A stretch of 64,000 nucleotides of DNA, from NCBI GenBank assembly GCA_937929915.1, contig CALFUN010000008.1, positions 186,001-250,000 on the forward strand, given 5' to 3'. Below, one piece after another: positions 61,600 through 64,000 of this stretch. Position 1 is the first letter of the stretch. Every line of letters starts with the position of its first letter. Origin of the DNA: an uncultured Caulobacterales bacterium. GTDB lineage: Bacteria; Pseudomonadota; Alphaproteobacteria; Caulobacterales; Maricaulaceae. Below the pieces are notes generated by a model that worked only from the letters and a program-made list of their open reading frames with translations, was not told the origin of the DNA and made no database searches. Position numbers and translations under genes: made by a program.

Positions 61600-62228
61600 A
61601 GACTTACTTCACTAAAGTGGAGAGTGTTTGGGTTTAGTTTTTTATCATCTCATATTTTATCGGAATTGTATACTCGAAGGCTGAGTGCCGCCTGACGGGA
61701 TTGTACCCCAAGGGCAGTCCCCAGAAGCCGTCGATATATTGACCGATTTCGGATAGAGCCTGAGCTCTTGAATGGAATGTCATGCGCCACACAAGCTTAG
61801 ACTTTAGGGTCTTGAAAAACGTCTCGACGATGGCGTTCGCAGCCCTCGAACCGATGGCGGACAGGCTTACTCTCCGCTGCGAAGAAGGCATTCGGCAAAA
61901 TTGATATTTAATCAATCTTTTTTTATCTATTTTTAATAGGTCGTGCTCCTGCCGCAAAATCTCATTCTCCCGCCTCAGACGGGCCAGTTCCTTGTGCAGG
62001 TCATCGTGAGGAGGGGCCGGATCTTGATCAAAGTCGACGGATTGCCACTTGGAAAGATTCGACATGCCGACCCCTAAATTTTCTGCAATATTGCGAACTG
62101 TTCGCCCGCTCTCTTAGCTCAAACGAACGGCTTCACGTCGAAACTCTTTGATAAACTTCTGTCTGGATACTGTCATAAGTATCTCCTAAATTACAGGAAA
62201 CACTCTCCACTTTATCGAAGAAAGTCCA
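61599..62228 (-). mobile_element. Deleted IS3-family element with terminal inverted repeats
   Basis: The ends share a near-perfect inverted repeat containing TAAAGTGGAGAGTGTTT, seen at 61613-61629 and again, reversed, near 62198-62214, with an outer TxGACTT-CTTC extension on both sides. The element is only about 630 bases, far below full IS3 length. It sits in the IS481 fragment. Confidence 0.75.
61634..62176 (-). pseudogene. IS3-family transposase relic (fused OrfA/OrfB remnant)
   Basis: The frame begins MTVSRQKFIKEFRREAVRLS, hits a TAA at 62114-62116, and continues with MSNLSKW and RRENEILRQEHDLLK of OrfA. It then jumps to the OrfB C-terminus (ANAIVETFFKTLKSKL and YNPVRRHSAFEYTIP). The internal deletion removes most of the DDE core, so it cannot be active. 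Confidence 0.8.
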
Positions 62229-62859
62229 TTAGCCAAACTCGTCGATATCTTCATGAATTGCGACCAGCGTTTCTCTGCAACAATCCAGTCCTTCGTGAAC
62301 AGCGACCATAAAATCTCTGAGCAGTAGCTTTCTATCTAACTAGGCTTTGCCGCTAACATCCTGTGTGGATGGCTCCCACTTTGCAAGGATTAATTCGAGT
62401 GGTTTGGACCTAAGTTAGATACGGTCCTGTTTCGGGCCTGTTAGCGCGGTCACTAATCGCTGACCCTGATGGTTTCCGCGAACAAGGTTCTATTTCGCTT
62501 ATCGGACTTTTTATGTCCGGGATATTTGACAGTTTAGCCTCGCTTGCGGCTAACCGGTTCGCCATCACTCCCATCGTGCTTATAAACTGTTTGCACTTAC
62601 TCCTTAGCTAATTTCGCTTTATGTTCCTACTCAGCCGCTCTAGGGGCGTAAAGTTCATTCTTTGTTAGCACAGCCCAGATGATACGCGCTGTCTTATCAG
62701 CCATCGCTACTGTCGCAAGCCGTGTCGGTTTTCGCTCAACTATGGATAGTATCCACGGATCAACGCTCTAAGGGTAACTGCGGGCCATTCTGACCCGCGA
62801 TGACATAGCCACGACAATAAGCTGCCTCAAGTATCGGTCGCCCATTCGTGATATTTTAC

Positions 62860-63646
62860 TCAGCCGTTTTTATCGCCGGAAGATTTATTGAGCGGCGTTA
62901 GCCCTATCCATGCCGCTAAGTCTCGCCTGCTCTTAAACTGATGTGCGCTACCAACGGTGGCGACAATGGCCGACGCATTGATAGGCCCGACACTAGGGAT
63001 AGTTTGCAAGAGCTTGATACGGTGATCTGTGTTCGCCGAGTCTGCAATGGCCTTGCCCATTTCAGCGATACGTAAGTTTAAGGACAAGAGCTGTTGACAC
63101 AGTGACCGTATAACCTCGAGTGCAACGTCAGGCAGGTTTTGGTGAATGTCTTTCTGAACATCCTCGGCAAAGCGGTGGATATACTCAAGGCCTTACGGGA
63201 TAATAACACCGAAATCGCCAAAAAGACCGCGTGTTGTATTAGACAATTGTGTACGCTGTCCAACTATCACTTTACGTGCACGGGTTGACAAAATAAGGTT
63301 TGTCGCTCCGCGGACTTAACTTCGAAAAAACGCATGGTCGGACGCGTGACAGCTTCACAGATAGCTTCCGCATCAGCTGCATCAGACTTTCCGCGTTTCA
63401 CATAAGGCTTTACATAACCCGGCGGCATCAATTTCACTACATGCCCCAGTGCCGTGAGTTCGCGGCCCCAATAATGAGCGCTACTGCAAGACTCTATACC
63501 GATGAGACAGGGCTGCAGCTTCGCGAGAACGGCAAGACCCGTACGCGCTGCAAGGGCTTGTTAAAGGCAACGCTACCGCCGTCCATCACGCTATGGACTT
63601 GAAAAATGTTCTTGGCTAAATCTAATCCTATTGTGGTAATACGCAT
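62860..63646 (-). pseudogene. IS110-family transposase relic
   Basis: The start at 63646 gives MRITTIGLDLAKNIFQVHSV, the IS110 N-terminus. A frameshift near 63540 moves to a frame with LIGIESCSSAHYW and KRGKSDAADAEAI. More stops follow, and the C-terminal domain reappears as QTIPSVGPINASAIVATVG and FKSRRDLAAWIGLTP. Element ends could not be fixed, though remnants seem to run from roughly 62.4 to 63.7 kb. Confidence 0.8.
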
Positions 63647-63918
63647 TTGGGTGGCTCCTATAGTTACCCAGTTTCTTGATGGTTCTGCATTATAGCGGTT
63701 TTAAACGCCGGGTACAGAAGCCATCCACACCATCCGCTACTGGGGGCAATAGCCCTATTAATTATATTTCATGCATATTGAAATAATTTACTTGTAATCA
63801 CAGATATTATCACAACAAATCTCCCGTTATCCTATTGACATTACAGGAAACAAAAGTCTTGCTTGTTATAATAGAAAGTTGAGATGGTATAAATTATCAC
63901 AATATTTGGATGAAGAAA

Positions 63919-63994
63919 TGGCTCCGCAAGCAGGACTCGAACCTGCGACAAGCTGATTAACAGTCAGCTGCTCTACCAACTGAGCTATTGCGGA
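63919..63994 (-). tRNA. tRNA-Asn (GTT), housekeeping type
   Basis: This is canonical: acceptor TCCGCAA/TTGCGGA, D-arm GCTCAGTTGGTAGAGC, anticodon arm GCTGA-CTGTTAA-TCAGC, T-arm GCAGG-TTCGAGT-CCTGC and encoded CCA. It gives a reference against which the divergent array tRNA-Asn at 58026 can be compared. It sits beside a cluster of IS relics, and tRNA genes are frequent integration points. Confidence 0.97.
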
Positions 63995-64000
63995 ATACCA

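Overview
The window looks like a chromosomal segment of a marine-type alphaproteobacterium, most likely of the Maricaulales (Hyphomonadaceae or Robiginitomaculaceae). The evidence is the lptF-lptG / surA-pdxA-rsmA block divergent from pepA-holC, an HdaA-type DnaA-like protein, a TadG-like pilus protein, sphingomonad-style TonB receptors, and a FeS-type photolyase next to a DUF2256 gene. The taxonomic call is an inference from gene content; no rRNA is present.

Layout. 0-8.5 kb: sigma-factor tail with a small membrane protein, then rsmA, pdxA, surA, lptG and lptF on the minus strand, and divergent pepA and holC. 8.5-10.6 kb: an unknown membrane protein bracketed by a duplicated holC tail, then a LOV-HTH blue-light regulator. 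10.6-25 kb: lipoproteins, a cyclophilin, rplS-trmD, an ABC-F protein, ndk, a TadG-like protein, purN-purM, a DUF2066 protein and hdaA. 25-33.5 kb: an unusual outer-membrane protein, SDR/DUF2256 divergent from a photolyase, rluA-like, rnd, a dienelactone hydrolase and a LysM lipoprotein. 33.6-40.5 kb: pyruvate kinase, a probable zinc TonB receptor with a small His-containing partner, a Na+/H+ antiporter and an M20 peptidase. 40.5-47.7 kb: TetR, MFS, aminotransferase, sugar kinase, class II aldolase and TonB receptor genes that look like one uptake and metabolism locus.

48.2-61.1 kb is the most interesting part. A tight six-gene operon (PRPP-synthetase-like, NAMPT/NadV, NrtR, 2OG oxygenase, HAD nucleotidase, macrodomain-like protein) is devoted to NAD+/ADP-ribose metabolism. 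It converges on rtcR, which is divergent from an RNA-repair operon: rsr (Ro60), six tandem Y RNAs, seven complete tRNAs, rtcB, a Cys-rich unknown protein, and rtcA. The six Y RNAs each open with GAATGC and close with TTGT inside a terminal stem whose base pairs covary between copies. Several contain a circularly permuted tRNA mimic whose acceptor arm is capped by a tetraloop. The seven tRNAs (Gln, Arg, Leu, His, Asn, Pro, Tyr) include isoacceptors that known anticodon nucleases cut. I read the whole segment as a locus for recovery from NAD+ loss and tRNA damage. That reading is inference; the gene and RNA content is visible directly.

61.1-64 kb is a graveyard of decayed IS481, IS3 and IS110 elements that ends at an ordinary tRNA-Asn gene on the minus strand.
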